This document shows positions 44,419 to 55,354 of a DNA stretch of 64,000 nucleotides, one piece after another. The stretch comes from Neofusicoccum parvum. Its lineage: Eukaryota > Ascomycota > Dothideomycetes > Botryosphaeriales > Botryosphaeriaceae. The notes beneath the pieces are model-generated. The model did no database searches and was not told where the DNA came from. It saw only the letters and a program-made list of their open reading frames with translations. The position numbers were made by a program, and so were the translations under genes. Location: positions 1,054,001 to 1,118,000 of the forward strand of contig CP087213.1 in the NCBI GenBank assembly GCA_020912385.1. The letters are read 5' to 3'. Position 1 is the stretch's first letter, and the number at the start of each line of letters is the position of its first letter.

Positions 44419-46156
44419 TCAGCCTGAGAGATCCACGTTGAATTCCCAGTTGCCTGTCCTTCTAGTCAGCACCGTTATCTGTGATGCTCACTACGAGTCT
44501 TGCTTACCTGACTTCAGATTGTCCGCTGTATCGCTGAGCAGAATGACTCGCCGGCGGTTGCAGTATGACGTCTTGTCCATCATCTCGACCTTCAAGTCTG
44601 CGAGCTGATCGACAGGCTTCTCAAACATTTCACTGAGGTTTTCGACAGCCATCTCGAGATCCTTCTGATTGTCCTCAAAAATTTCAGTCAAGTTGTTGCG
44701 GGCGAGATAATAGGCAAATGCGTATGTCCACTTGAGGGTCTGGCGGCACTGCTGCAGAGCTTGGGATGCCTGCTCAAGGAATTGCACCTCAATCCATGAC
44801 ATTCCTGACGACGTCTGGAGCTGCGTCATCTTCCTTTCGGTCTTGAGATATATGTCCTTGTCGAGCTTGGCCGACTGTTCGTGGTTGGCGTAGCGGTTGT
44901 AGTAGTGCAGATAGCGCTCCAGAGACTGGCGCGACTTGGCTTGCGCGTCCCGGGCTTCATGGCCGCTCTTCTCCTCGTAACGGTTGCAGTTATACCAGCT
45001 GGTACCGTGCTCGGACCATACGCCCATGCACATCCAGCAGAACTCGTGGCGACACTTGCGGCACGTCATGTGGTTGCAGCCTCCGTTCTTTTCGATCGTC
45101 GAGTGGCACCTTGGACATTCCTTCGTGTTTGCTGAGATCCAGTTGGCCGTTTCCGAGTCATCCTCGCACTTCTTCAACCATTTCTTGACCAGAGCGCAAG
45201 GCGCGGGCTGGTGATCATTCAGCGAGCAGCCGAAACAGAAGTGATGCTTGCAGTCGCAGACGACGGTGGGCACAATCCGAGCAAGGTCCTTTTGTTTGAT
45301 GGGACAGTCCACGGCGAACTCGCAATTGGGAGCAGGGCACCACTTGAGGTTCTCCTTGTCATCGACGTACGTCCTCGTCAGTAAGACATGGTATCTATAA
45401 TCCAAAGATTAGCGTTTGTGCACATCGAGCGAGTCGATCTGACAGAAGCGTACCTATCCTTGAGGTCGGCGGCGACCAGCAGTTCCAGAGACTTGGAGTC
45501 TACTATTCTGTTGCAGTCCGAGCCTGGGCATTTTATGCGTGCTGCCTCGCCTTCATCCTTTATTTTGGTGTAGAGGTACTGCTTCCAGCAGGGGACGCAG
45601 AACTTGTGGCCGCATTTCATGGCGTATGTGTCTAGATCTGGATCGTCTTCTGCGCAGATGTCGCACATAAAGTCCGAGCCGGCTTTGGTGATCTTCGCAG
45701 TGACAGCAACATCGTCACCGAGGCCAGCATCCTCAAGAAGCTCCTCCTGCTTGTCCATGTACTGCTCAATAAGCCGCTCCTTGTTCCATCGCGTGTATCG
45801 TAGTAGGATGGCGGTTGATTCCGAAGGCTGACCGAGAATCTGCGAGACTTCGTCTACGACGCGCCTTTGGTAGGCCTGGATGTCGCCAGGGCTGTAGACC
45901 TTGAAGTCGACCTCGTATGACTTCTTGCTCGGCTTGATGTCCTTGTCCTGCGAGTCGAAGGCGATGTCGGCGTCTTCGATGTCGAGGTCCGAGTCTGCAG
46001 TAAGCGGGGCACAGGGTTAGCATGCAAGACGGCCTGGTCTGGGTCACGCACAACTTGGGGTAGCATACCATCCTGTAGGCTCACGTCGCTGTCGTCGTCG
46101 GCCATGAAGTCGTCCTCGCTGGACTGCGGGCTGTTGAAGTCGTCGTCCGAATCCAT
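44419..46156 (-). CDS. Ariadne-type RBR E3 ubiquitin ligase
   Basis: Exons 46069-46156, 45454-45994, 44508-45394 and 44419-44453 encode 516 aa, the Ariadne-1 size. An acidic N-terminus (MDSDDDFNSPQSSEDDF) leads to a UBA-like part (TAILLRYTRWNKERLIEQY). RING1 reads CDICAEDDPDLDTYAMKCGHKFC...CW, the IBR reads CPAPNCEFAVDC...CDCKHHFCFGC and RING2 reads CPRCHSTIEKNGGCNHMTC. The catalytic Cys is the one in NGGCNHM. The Ariadne domain follows (LERYLHYYNRYANHEQSAKL; LKWTYAFAYYLARNN) and ends NLKSGNWEFNVDLSG after a 35-nt last exon. Role: forms a thioester with ubiquitin and acts with cullin-RING ligases; cytosol/nucleus. Confidence 0.94.
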
Positions 46157-46845
46157 CGAGGGCGAGGCTGTGGTGAGGGGGGTGGCGGGGAGAGCTTGTT
46201 TGGTCAGACGTGTCGAAGCCGTCTCGGGACGTTTGTTCGGCAGAGTCGAGGCGACGTCGGACTCGATGGCCTTGCGCTTCTTGGAGGCGGAAGGCGTGGT
46301 GGGTGGTGGTCAAGGAGCCGAGTCCGCCGTGATGACGGAATCGGCTGCTCGTAGGGACGAAGGGAGGGTCGGGGAGAGAGCGGTGGTCAGCAGGCGCGCG
46401 TGAGGTGCGTGGGGCGCGGCAGCAGCGTGGGTGAGGGTGGTGTGGCGGAGAGCGGCGAGAAAAGGGCGGGCTCGTGGATATGTTCCAGGCAGGAGTCAGC
46501 TGGAGCGCTGGAGAGTGTCAGGCACACGCTGGCTAGGTCATGACAGCACGGGCAGCGATAGGCGGCAGACCGGGAGAGACGCATGGACACGGGCAGCCGC
46601 TAGCCGGGTGTTCGCGCGGTACGCGGAGGCAACCGCGGCCGCCAACGGCATCATTGCCGCCCGTCCAGGCAAAGACTGCTCTGGCGCCTGGTGCAATAAA
46701 GCGTGTCACCGCCGGGCCGGATGCCTGTTAAATCTGACGTGTTTATTTTTTTTTCGTCGCCACGCCCCGAGACCCTCTCGTCAGACTGCCGGCGGGACTT
46801 GTCCGTGTGAACCTCGGTCTGCCCGCAGGGCCCACGCTATCTAAT
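46157..46845. other. Upstream region of the RBR ligase gene
   Basis: 0.69 kb between the ligase start and the eIF2B-epsilon stop (both minus). Presumed promoter; nothing else is visible beyond a T tract near 46747. Confidence 0.4.
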
Positions 46846-49229
46846 CTATTCGTCGTCGTCGTCGTCCTCATCCTCGTCCTCCTCGCTGCTCTCGTCTTCC
46901 TGCGCCAAGAAATCGATGAACTGCTGCGTCTTGCTCCTGACCTTCTCCAGCGCCTCGTTCTCGCTGGCCTTGGCGTCCGACCACCACTGCTCAAACGCCT
47001 CCTCCTCTAGCACGTCCATGTCAAACAGCTTCATCGATGCGTGGAGCAGGATGCTGTCGCCATCATTGCGGTGCGCCAGGTCAGCCTGCAGAAGCAAGAG
47101 GAAGTCGACCTGATCCACCTTGCCCGACGCGTCTTTGTCGAACATTGTCCGGGATATCAGGCCCTGGTGTGGGCCGAGCACTTGATCCGTGGCTTGCTTG
47201 ATGCTCTGCCCGGATTGGACAACTTCGGAAATGCGGCGCACGAGAGATATGACAAGAGCTCTTCGCACTTGGTGCTCCGATGCATTGGTCGTCATGCGCA
47301 GAGAAGCCAGTTCCAGCTGAATGTTTGCTGAGTCATCGTTTTTGCGGAATGAATCGAGCAAACTGTCGACCGCTTCGTGGTCGAAATTGGCGGCGTGGTG
47401 GCTGGACGTATCAGAATTGATCGAGACAAAGCTGCCGCCTCTCGACCGGTCTTGGTGCAGCCCTTCGCCTGAAAAGTCCGACTCAGAGTTGAGAGTGGAG
47501 ATTGACTCAACAGACAACGAAAGGCTCGCGAGGTTGTAGACTACAGCACGTCAGTACCATGCCAGCTGCCCCATGCTCTGGACCACTTACTGGATTTCTT
47601 TGGCACAAGACCCTCCACAATCTCATCTTCATCGCCATCTTCCGGGTCAACAAATTCGATGCCGTCACCATTCTCGCCAACAACCTTGTAGTCAGGCTGC
47701 GCCCGCTTGACCTCCTCTCCCTCCAGCCTTCTCCTCTTCGCCCTGGTAATCCTGCTCGACCCATCGACAGTAACCCCATCTGATATCCGCACGCCATACG
47801 AGATGAGAGCACCAGGTTCGATGGTACATTTCTTGCCGATGCTCGCCTCGTTGGCAACCACAGCCTTCTTGATGACCGTGTTGTCCCCAATCACGGCATT
47901 GTCCCAGATATAGGCCCCGTCGATAGTGACGTTCTTGCCGATATAGCACATGCGACCTATAATGCTGTTCGAGACGACGCTACCGTCACCAATGCTGCTG
48001 TCTTTGCCGATGACCGTACCGCGGTTGACGACACAGGACCGTGCCAGAATGACACCGTCTTCCTTGTAAATGTTGCCCTTTTGAAATCTGTATGTTTGGC
48101 CACGGAGAAGATTGCTGTCTGGGCAGAGCGGATATGCCCACCTAGAAATAACATCCTGACTGACCGAGTCGTATGCGTGGAGATTGCGCACACGCGCGGC
48201 GTAGTGGTCGTCCACAATGTGTGTGTGGATCGTCTTTCCGTTGAGCTCATAGTCTTTCAAAACACTGTGCAGGAAACCTCTCCGTGGGGCCTGGAAATCG
48301 AAGTTGTCGCTCCACAGGGCAAGGACATCCGGTGTGCAAATGTCAATACCGCAGTCGATCAGATCGGTTCGGACTTCGAGCTCCCTATTCTCAGCAAGCA
48401 GATCTGGCGCAATGCTGACGAAATGCTTCTCCGAATGTTCCTTGGAATGCATCTGTTCAAAATGCAAGCACCGATCCTTGGTCGGGTCTATGACAAAGAC
48501 CGGCCGCGCTTCCTGTGCCTTGGTACGATGTACTGTTCCCGCTTCTCTCAACACCATAGTCATAATTGCGTTCTTATCCTTTGCCCGCCGCGCCCGGTGT
48601 GCTGCCAGCGCCGCCTCGAGTGGTAGATTGCTGATGACATCGCCGTACACTATAAGAAAATCTCCGACGAGGAAGCCACGCTGGTCGAGATCACGCATGG
48701 CATCCCCGATCGTGTGGGAAGCCGACCGCACAAGCTCGACCTTGGAGAATGGGGAGGATGGCGAGTACCATTTCGAATTCCTGGAGCCTCGCATCAGCAA
48801 TGCCCGCCCAAAATCATCGCATCCGCCCGCAGACACAGAACGCACTGGATATACTCCTCGACCAGGTCGGTGTGGGCGCCGCAGTACACGAAGACCTCTT
48901 CGACGCCGGCGTTCGCGAGAAATTCGAAGGTGTATTCGATCAGCGGGGTGTTCGCGAGAGGGAGGAGACACTAGCGCGAAGGCGCGTCAGTACCCTCGAA
49001 GACATGGTGAAGACGGGAAGGCAGACATACCCGTGGGCGTTCGAGCGTGAGGGGGGTGAAGCGCGTCTCGAAAGGATCCGCGAGTATCTACGGCAGTCTT
49101 AGTATGACGCAGCGGTGGGTGGATCGTTGCGGCGGCTGGACTCACCACAGCCTGGAGAGGATCCTCGACCTCCTCCTCTGCAGGCCGCTGCCTGTCGTTC
49201 GAGGCGCCTTTCTTTGACTTGGGACCCAT
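46846..49229 (-). CDS. GCD6: Translation initiation factor eIF2B subunit epsilon
   Basis: Exons 49146-49229, 49031-49087, 48846-48970, 47591-48780 and 46846-47540 encode 716 aa (yeast Gcd6: 712). The N-terminal nucleotidyltransferase-like domain shows LQAVILADPFETRF, TLERPRCLLPLANTPLIEY and FLANAGVEEVFVYCG. The 48846 donor joins EEYIQ to NSKWYSPSSPF in phase. A left-handed beta-helix follows with hexapeptide repeats (VVNRGTVIGKDSSIGDGSV; IIGRMCYIGKNVTIDGAYIW). The C-terminal W2/HEAT catalytic domain ends with the aromatic-acidic boxes (EEEAFEQWWSD; FIDFLAQEDESSEEDEDED). Role: guanine-nucleotide exchange on eIF2, the step controlled by Gcn2. The polyacidic tail is typical. Cytosolic. Confidence 0.96.
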
Positions 49230-49988
49230 GGTGTGTGACGTGCGGCGTGGGGGGTTGTCGAGACGCGGTGGTGTTTTCTTCAAAAGCGCGGGTTGACTCA
49301 ACGCGGCGGGACATGCATGACTCGGAATTTGGGTGTGCGGCTTTCTAGCTGCCGCGGGGATGCCCGCCCCGGACCTGACCTCTGACGACACTCACCCTCG
49401 CCCCGCCAGCCGCCAACAAGCTCAACTCACCTGCCGCAGATCGCCGGGGCGTCTGTCGCCATTTGATGGCATGCGGTGGCAAGATCCAATCAGCATCACA
49501 TATGATTCAACTTAAGCTACAGGACAGCATATGAAAAATGGCAATGGTAAATTGTCATCACCTGCCTGGCTTGGTACGAGCAAGGCCAAAATTGTACAGT
49601 GGGCGCCTTATCCCATGTAGAGAGCTCGCCTCCGCTCCCGAAATATCCGATCCGTTGACGCCTTCGCCCATGTGGCCGCTCCCGGCGGCCTCCCGAGGCC
49701 CTGATCCGGCACCTTTACAGTCCCTCCTCTAGATTTTTTTTGTATTGTCCATATCATGATACCCCATGGTATGCCCGTTCACTGGCGAGCAATTCTCTTT
49801 CTCTGCCCCCCCAAAGGTGCGGTCTCAAACAAAAAGACGCCTAACGCGTGGGTAACGTTTGGCGCTGTCGAAATACGAAGCGAAGTTTCAAGAAAAACAC
49901 TAGGTGCATCGGAGAACACCTAGTACCCAATTGCTCCTTGGGCCTGGAGTGTCGGCTCACTCTTTAACGGCGAGTGCCACATCCAACG
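49230..49988. other. Intergenic region between GCD6 and SKN7
   Basis: 0.76 kb upstream of GCD6 and downstream of SKN7 (both minus). Holds the GCD6 promoter and SKN7 3' UTR. No other feature seen. Confidence 0.4.
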
Positions 49989-52277
49989 TTATCGTGGTCT
50001 TTGCATCGGGTTCATCGCTTGCGGCGGCAGCTGCGGGTTGGCGTACATCTGCTGCCGCTTGTTTGGAGCGTTCATATCATCTCCCCCAGAGATCTCTGAT
50101 ATCTGCCTCCGATGCTGGCTGTTCTGCTGTTGCCGCGCTGCCATAGCCGCCATCTGTGGAGACGTGCTGTACTGCATGCCTGCCTGCAGTGGAGCGGCAC
50201 CTGGAGGAACGCCGTACGGTCCTGGATGGCCGGGGACGGTATTCATGTATTCGTCTGCAACGCTGCTTCCAACAGGCGACACACCCGGCATCTGGCTTGG
50301 TGAATTCCAATTACTACCCGTTGTTGGCGATTTGGCAGGCGAGTCTTCGTCCTTGAGGGATGGCCGGTTGGAATTCTGGGGGAGTGGTTGAGGTGCTTGC
50401 ACGGCTGGAGGGACCATAGTTTCCATTCCGTGACCTGGTTTTTTTAGGTGCGCAAGATGCTTTTCGAGCATTTGGAGTAAACCTTCCTTGGTGAAAGGCT
50501 TCGGCAAAACGTCATTCATACCTGATTTGTGTTAAACTAGAACCCGCGAAAGTCGTCAAATGCACTCACCATGTTGGAAATACATCGAAATGTCATCACT
50601 ACGAATGTTAGATGTCATAGCAATGATGGGAGTCGAGTCGAACTGCCGAATCAGATGGCAAGCAGAGACGCCGTCGAGATTAGGCATGATGATATCCATG
50701 AGAACCAGGTCATATTTCGACCCTTGGTTCATCTTGTTCACAGCCTCCAGGCCATCCAGCTGGTGAAGGGTTAGTGTTTACGTTCATAGACCAAGCTTCC
50801 GGGGAACACTCACAGCACTGTCAATGGCGCAGTTGAACGCATACAAAAACTTGCTTCCAATCCGCCGGCACGTATGATCATCTTCCACCAGCAAGATCTG
50901 AGGTTGTCGAATCCAGCCAGGATCAACTTGAGCGCTCTTCTTGCGCTGTTCCGGGGGGCGGTATCTGGTGGCCGGCTCGGTGTTCTCAACTGCCTTGGTT
51001 GGCAGTGGATAAGGAATGTTGTTGATGTGCTCGCTGTACATGGGATCGATGCCGTTGTTCTGGCCAACGGGGTAGACAAGAGAATCAATGTCGCCTAGGC
51101 GCACGGAAGTCGAGGAGCTCGCTGAATGAGGTGCTGCGTTGCGACTGGCTGGGCGGTTGCCGTTGCGAATCATGTCTGGAGGTGGCGTGGTAAGGGTTCC
51201 ATTCATGCGCATGGCTAGCTCGTTCATATGCTCCAAGTTGCGGGGATTGAGCATCACGTCGGCGTTTGTTTCGCTGAGCAATTTGGAGGCGTGTTGCAAT
51301 GGTGATGCCGGGGTGTCGTCTTCAATGGACGGCATCTGCTGGTTCGAAGGTTCCATGTTCCCGTTTTGTGCCCCAGCTCCCTCCCCAGGAAAGGGGTTGA
51401 CCAATCTGCTGTCCCTTCTCCTTTGCGCGTCGACCGAGTGCAGGAAGCTCATAACGCTTTGCATGATGTGCTCGTGGTTGACGATAGTCTTCTGCATTCC
51501 AACCAGCTCTTGAAGAAGCATCGAGTGATGAATGCTCAGCTCATTGTACCGCTCCTGCAGCTGCTGCAGTTGTTGTTGCGTTGCCATAAGCTGGGTGTTG
51601 AACATGTCCATCTGCTGTGTGGGAATAACCAAGTCTTCCGGGTTGTTGTTGGGCTTCCTCGGAGCGGGCGCTTTTCTCCGGATATTATCCAGAGCATCCT
51701 TGTTATTCATCTTAAAATCCGGGTGCTTGAACTCCCAGGCCTGGTGGCGAAGTTTAGCATCACGCTCGGTGATAGACGGCAGATCGACTCACTCCTGCCC
51801 CGTAGGGTGACTGCCCGTTTTCCTCATTGTTGTGGCGGACTTTGTGGAAATCGTACTTGTTCAGCTGTCTCACGAAGCTGGCGAAGTTGCTGTGCTTGAA
51901 GTGTTTTGGCAGGATGTGTTTCGTGAACTTTTCGTTCTGCGCGAGGATCAGTACGGCAGCTTCAGAGGCATAGAGCGAGCACGCACTTCCAAAACAACAA
52001 AGCTGTCTCCCTCGTTTCCCCATCTCACAACACTCTCGTCGGAGGGGTTTTCCAGCATCCTGCAGCGATGGTCAATGGGCGTGCTCGACGCAATGAAACT
52101 GAGCTCAGGAGGGCACGCACTTGTACAACTTGCGGACCTGTTGCAGCGGTTAGCATTGCGGAGGGCAGGCACTGGGCGCGACCGGGCGGGAACATCACTC
52201 ACGAAGTCGCTCGAGTTGCTGGAGCCACCGCCTCCGCCTCCGGCGCCTCCTTGGCTGGCGGTGTTGCTGGAGTCCAT
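49989..52277 (-). CDS. SKN7: Response-regulator transcription factor Skn7
   Basis: Seven exons: 52203-52277, 52121-52137, 51987-52059, 51793-51936, 50814-51740, 50570-50759 and 49989-50521; 652 aa. A Gly/Ser-rich start leads to an HSF-type DNA-binding domain, [34 protein letters not shown] and [25 protein letters not shown], ending [10 protein letters not shown] Gln-rich coiled coil follows ([19 protein letters not shown]). The receiver domain has [18 protein letters not shown] with phospho-acceptor Asp at about 434, IIAMTSN and DVLPKPF. The C-terminus is Pro/Gln-rich. Role: nuclear regulator of oxidative, osmotic and wall stress, fed by the Sln1-Ypd1 phosphorelay. Exon 2 has only 17 nt. The gene is divergent from a peroxiredoxin gene. 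Confidence 0.96.
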
Positions 52278-53306
52278 GGTGTCGCGGGCTCAGGTGCAGT
52301 CGCGCGCCGTCGGCGGTCGTGGGAGCACAACGGATGCGGTCGCAGTGGGCCAGCGTGAATGGCAACACGCGGCGGCGACCTCGGATGCTCGAGAGCAATG
52401 GCGCTGGATGGGTGGGCGAGGGTGGGTTCGGCGGGCGCGAAGAGCGTCTTGCGGCAGACGGGCCGTCGCAGGCAGGGGTGCCGTTTACGTCAAGAGCCCA
52501 GCGGCCAGGGACAAGTTCGCAGCGTTTAAGGTTGGGCAGGAAGCCTATCGCGATGCGATGGAGTGCGCGCGGGACGGGAGATGGGTCCGGTGGATGCAGG
52601 ACTCGAGGTGCGAGGCCTTGGACGTCCAGAGGGATGAGGTGGGCTCGGGAGAAAGCAGGCTCGAGCTATTGGCGGGCGGCGGCCGGTACTAGCAGATGGG
52701 CTACCAGCAGATGAACGCGGCCTCAGCTTCGCGGCGAGCGAGCGAGCTTGGACGCGGGGAGACTCGACAGGCTGTGACGGGCTTGGCGTGCGGTGCGCGG
52801 TGCGTGAAGGGAGAGGAGCGCAGGCGGGCAGCTGATCGGGCAGAGGTGCAGCTGGTTCTGGGAAGGCGCGTCAAGTGAGCGCCTTTGTTTTGAGCAATTG
52901 AGCGGCCGCGGGCCCAAAGCGACTTGGACGGCATCCGCCAGGCTGACCAGATCGGCGCGGCACTCTGCCAGACGCCCTGGAGCTCGCGCGCCCGCGCCTG
53001 ATTTGATCGCCCGGCGCGCGGGCGATGGCGAAAAGTCTGAGGCGACGCCTGCAAGCCGCCGGCGAATCGGCTGGCGCAGTGAGGCGTAACACCTCGCGGC
53101 CGCGCTCCCGACAGCTGCAGGCGCTGCAGTCTCCAATTCCCGGGTCGCCCTTTGCTGTCAGCGGCGTGGCCCTACGCTCGCTTCGGCAGCGTCTCCGCAG
53201 ACCACCAGCACCAAGCTCCACGAGCCGAGCACCCCCCAGCTCAGCCCTCCGCCCTCAGCTTCGTTCTCGCTGCGCAACAACGCCGCCACCGACCGCGCTC
53301 GTCACA
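52278..53306. promoter_or_regulatory. Divergent promoter region between SKN7 and peroxiredoxin
   Basis: 1.03 kb separate the two start codons. GC-rich, with a pyrimidine-rich stretch just before the peroxiredoxin ATG. I could not identify a convincing Yap1 site (TTACTAA) or HSE array by eye. Frames crossing it are Arg/Ala-rich noise. Confidence 0.45.
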
Positions 53307-54142
53307 ATGCTTGCCCGCCGTATTCCCGCCGCCCTCCCGCGCCTCGCGCGCCCTGCCCAGCGCGCCTTCCACGCCTCTGCCCGCGCCGCCGTGCGCGTGG
53401 GCGACGCCGTGCCTGACGTCGAGCTCATGGAGGCCAGCCCCGGCAACAAGATCAGTATCGCCAAGGAGCTGAAAGGCAAGGGACTCGTGCGTCGTCCTCC
53501 GCGCCATCCCCACTCGCGCCTGCGCTGACTTCTCCATCCCACCCCAGATCATTGGCGTGCCTGCAGCGTACAGTGAGACACCGAGAGTGCTTTTGCGTCT
53601 GTGTTGCATGTCCGCTTGCTGACCGGCGAGCAAGGCCCTGCGTGCTCGGCAACCCATGTCCCCGGCTTCATTGCGCACCCCAAGCTCGCATCTGCCGGCC
53701 AGGTCTTTGTTGTCTCGGTCAACGACCCTTTCGTGTGAGGCCCTGTCTTTCGGCCGAATCTTCAGCGACCTCGTACTTACTAGGCCCAACAGGATGAAGG
53801 CGTGGGGCGATGTTCTTGATCCTACCGGCAAGAGTGGCGTATGAATCAGGTCCGCGCCGTGCTGTCTAGCTCCTCCATTAACTGCATCCCAGATCCGCTT
53901 CATTGCCGATCCTGCTGGCTCCTTCACCAAAGCCCTGGACCTCTCTTTCGACAGCCGTGCCATCTTTGGCAATGAGCGCAGCAAGCGCTATGCCCTGCTG
54001 ATCGAGGACGGCAAGGTCAAGGAGGCCCATGTCGAGCCAGACAACACGGGCGTGAACGGTAAGCCGCTGTGGAAATCCTGTGCTTAAGACTCGAGTGCTG
54101 ACAGCAAGGAAAGTCTCTGCTGCAGACAAGGTTCTTGGTTGA
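53307..54142 (+). CDS. Peroxiredoxin, Prx5/type II family, probably mitochondrial
   Basis: Six exons: 53307-53486, 53548-53572, 53635-53734, 53793-53838, 53893-54058 and 54114-54142, giving 181 aa. The N-terminal 28 residues are Arg/Ala-rich without acidic residues (MLARRIPAALPRLARPAQRA), like a mitochondrial presequence. The core shows GDAVPDVELME, then IIGVPAAYSPACSATHVPGF with the peroxidatic Cys at about 72, then VVSVNDPFVMKAWGD, RFIADPAGSFTKALDL and KRYALLIEDGKV. The Cys is the only one in the protein, so resolution must come from glutathione or another thiol. There is no SKL-type end (it ends KVLG), unlike peroxisomal relatives. For the last intron I used the acceptor at 54113, which gives the family-like VSAADKVLG; an acceptor at 54104 would add three residues. 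Confidence 0.93.
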
Positions 54143-55354
54143 TCTCCTGCGTGTCAGTGGTGGCTACGCCGGAGCTCGTCGTGAGCGCGAGAGTGCTCGC
54201 TTTCGTAGATTAAGACTGATCGGAGTCGCCTCCAGATTCTGGCAACATATATGCAAGCAAGCGTAAGACCAATTATGGTAGGCTTGTGAACTCCTTTGGA
54301 AATTTTCATTGTCTCGTGAATAGTTTCCTCTCTTAATTTCCTTGCGATTGTGAATACTACATCATCTTTTCTCTTGTTTAGGCTACTTGTGATCAGCCCT
54401 TGGCGTCGTACGCAAAGTGCTCAGAGTAGCTTGGGATACCATGTTTTGCAGGGAATGAAATTATTTATCCTGATGTAAATTTCACGCAATCCTTTCCGCA
54501 GCGCGGTGGCTGAATAGTCCAATTACCCTGAGCGCCATGCAATCGCCTACGTAGAAGCAATCGTCCATCGCCTAGACTAGCCCCAAGCGCCAGCATCGGC
54601 GCTAGCCATCGTCCCTCGGCCTTATGCAGTACCAATTGTTTTGAGCACGATTCAGATGGCGTATCGCACAGCTCTTCAAAGACCGCCACGTATCGCAAGC
54701 TCGGCCACTGGCTCTTCAACATCGCTTGTCCGCAACGCCCAGCGCGGGCGGAGAACAGTGGAACCCCAATGTTGTCTGGTTCGGCCACGCTTCCTTTCTG
54801 CAAATACCACTCCCGCACCAGTTGCTCATAAAAGAGCGGATTGATGTCCGACGAGCGTCTCTTAGTGCATTACGAAGATTCCTTCTGCCGAGGAGTTTCT
54901 GACGTCATTTTCATCCGTACCGTCGCTTCCGCTCCGCTGCACCAGACGTACAGGGCGCGGCGTTTCAGGATTCCTCCGCTGTCAGCAATCCGGATGTCGG
55001 CACACACCACCTCTGTTTGTGCATCGATTGCAGTGAGGCCATCATCTTCAGGGTGAGCATGTCTCGTTTCTGCCCGCACATGACTGGGGCCGCCACACAA
55101 GATGACAGGCACCCCAGCTGTGTGACAGGTGCTTGGTGTGGTCGGCCCGAGCCGCTGGGCCATGCCAAGGATTCGCGTTCGTCGCTTAGAACGCGTGCTG
55201 CGCGGCGCGTCTTCCAGGAACCGTACCGTCAGCGCCTTCCGCCTTCTCGCGGACGCGAAAATAAGGGCGCCATTGGTGTCACTGTTAACACTCGCGCAAC
55301 CATAACTCGCCTTCCGCCTGCTCACCCGCAACCCACCCTCACGTGTTGCCCGTC
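54143..55354. other. Intergenic region upstream of DNMT5
   Basis: 1.2 kb. After the peroxiredoxin 3' UTR it contains a minus-strand reading frame with one internal stop (listed separately) and, near 55.3 kb, the presumed DNMT5 promoter. Confidence 0.4.
54465..55331 (-). pseudogene. Possible decayed or unrecognised gene (single in-frame stop)
   Basis: One minus-strand frame is open for 289 codons apart from a single TAA at about 54870, between ...PRQKESS and CTKRRSSDINPLFYEQLV. The downstream half has fairly protein-like composition (SQWPSLRYVAVFEELCDTP; KAEGRWLAPMLALG). I recognise no family, and GC-rich DNA makes long chance frames common here. A GTAATG next to the stop could be a donor, but I found no good acceptor in phase. 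Confidence 0.25.
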
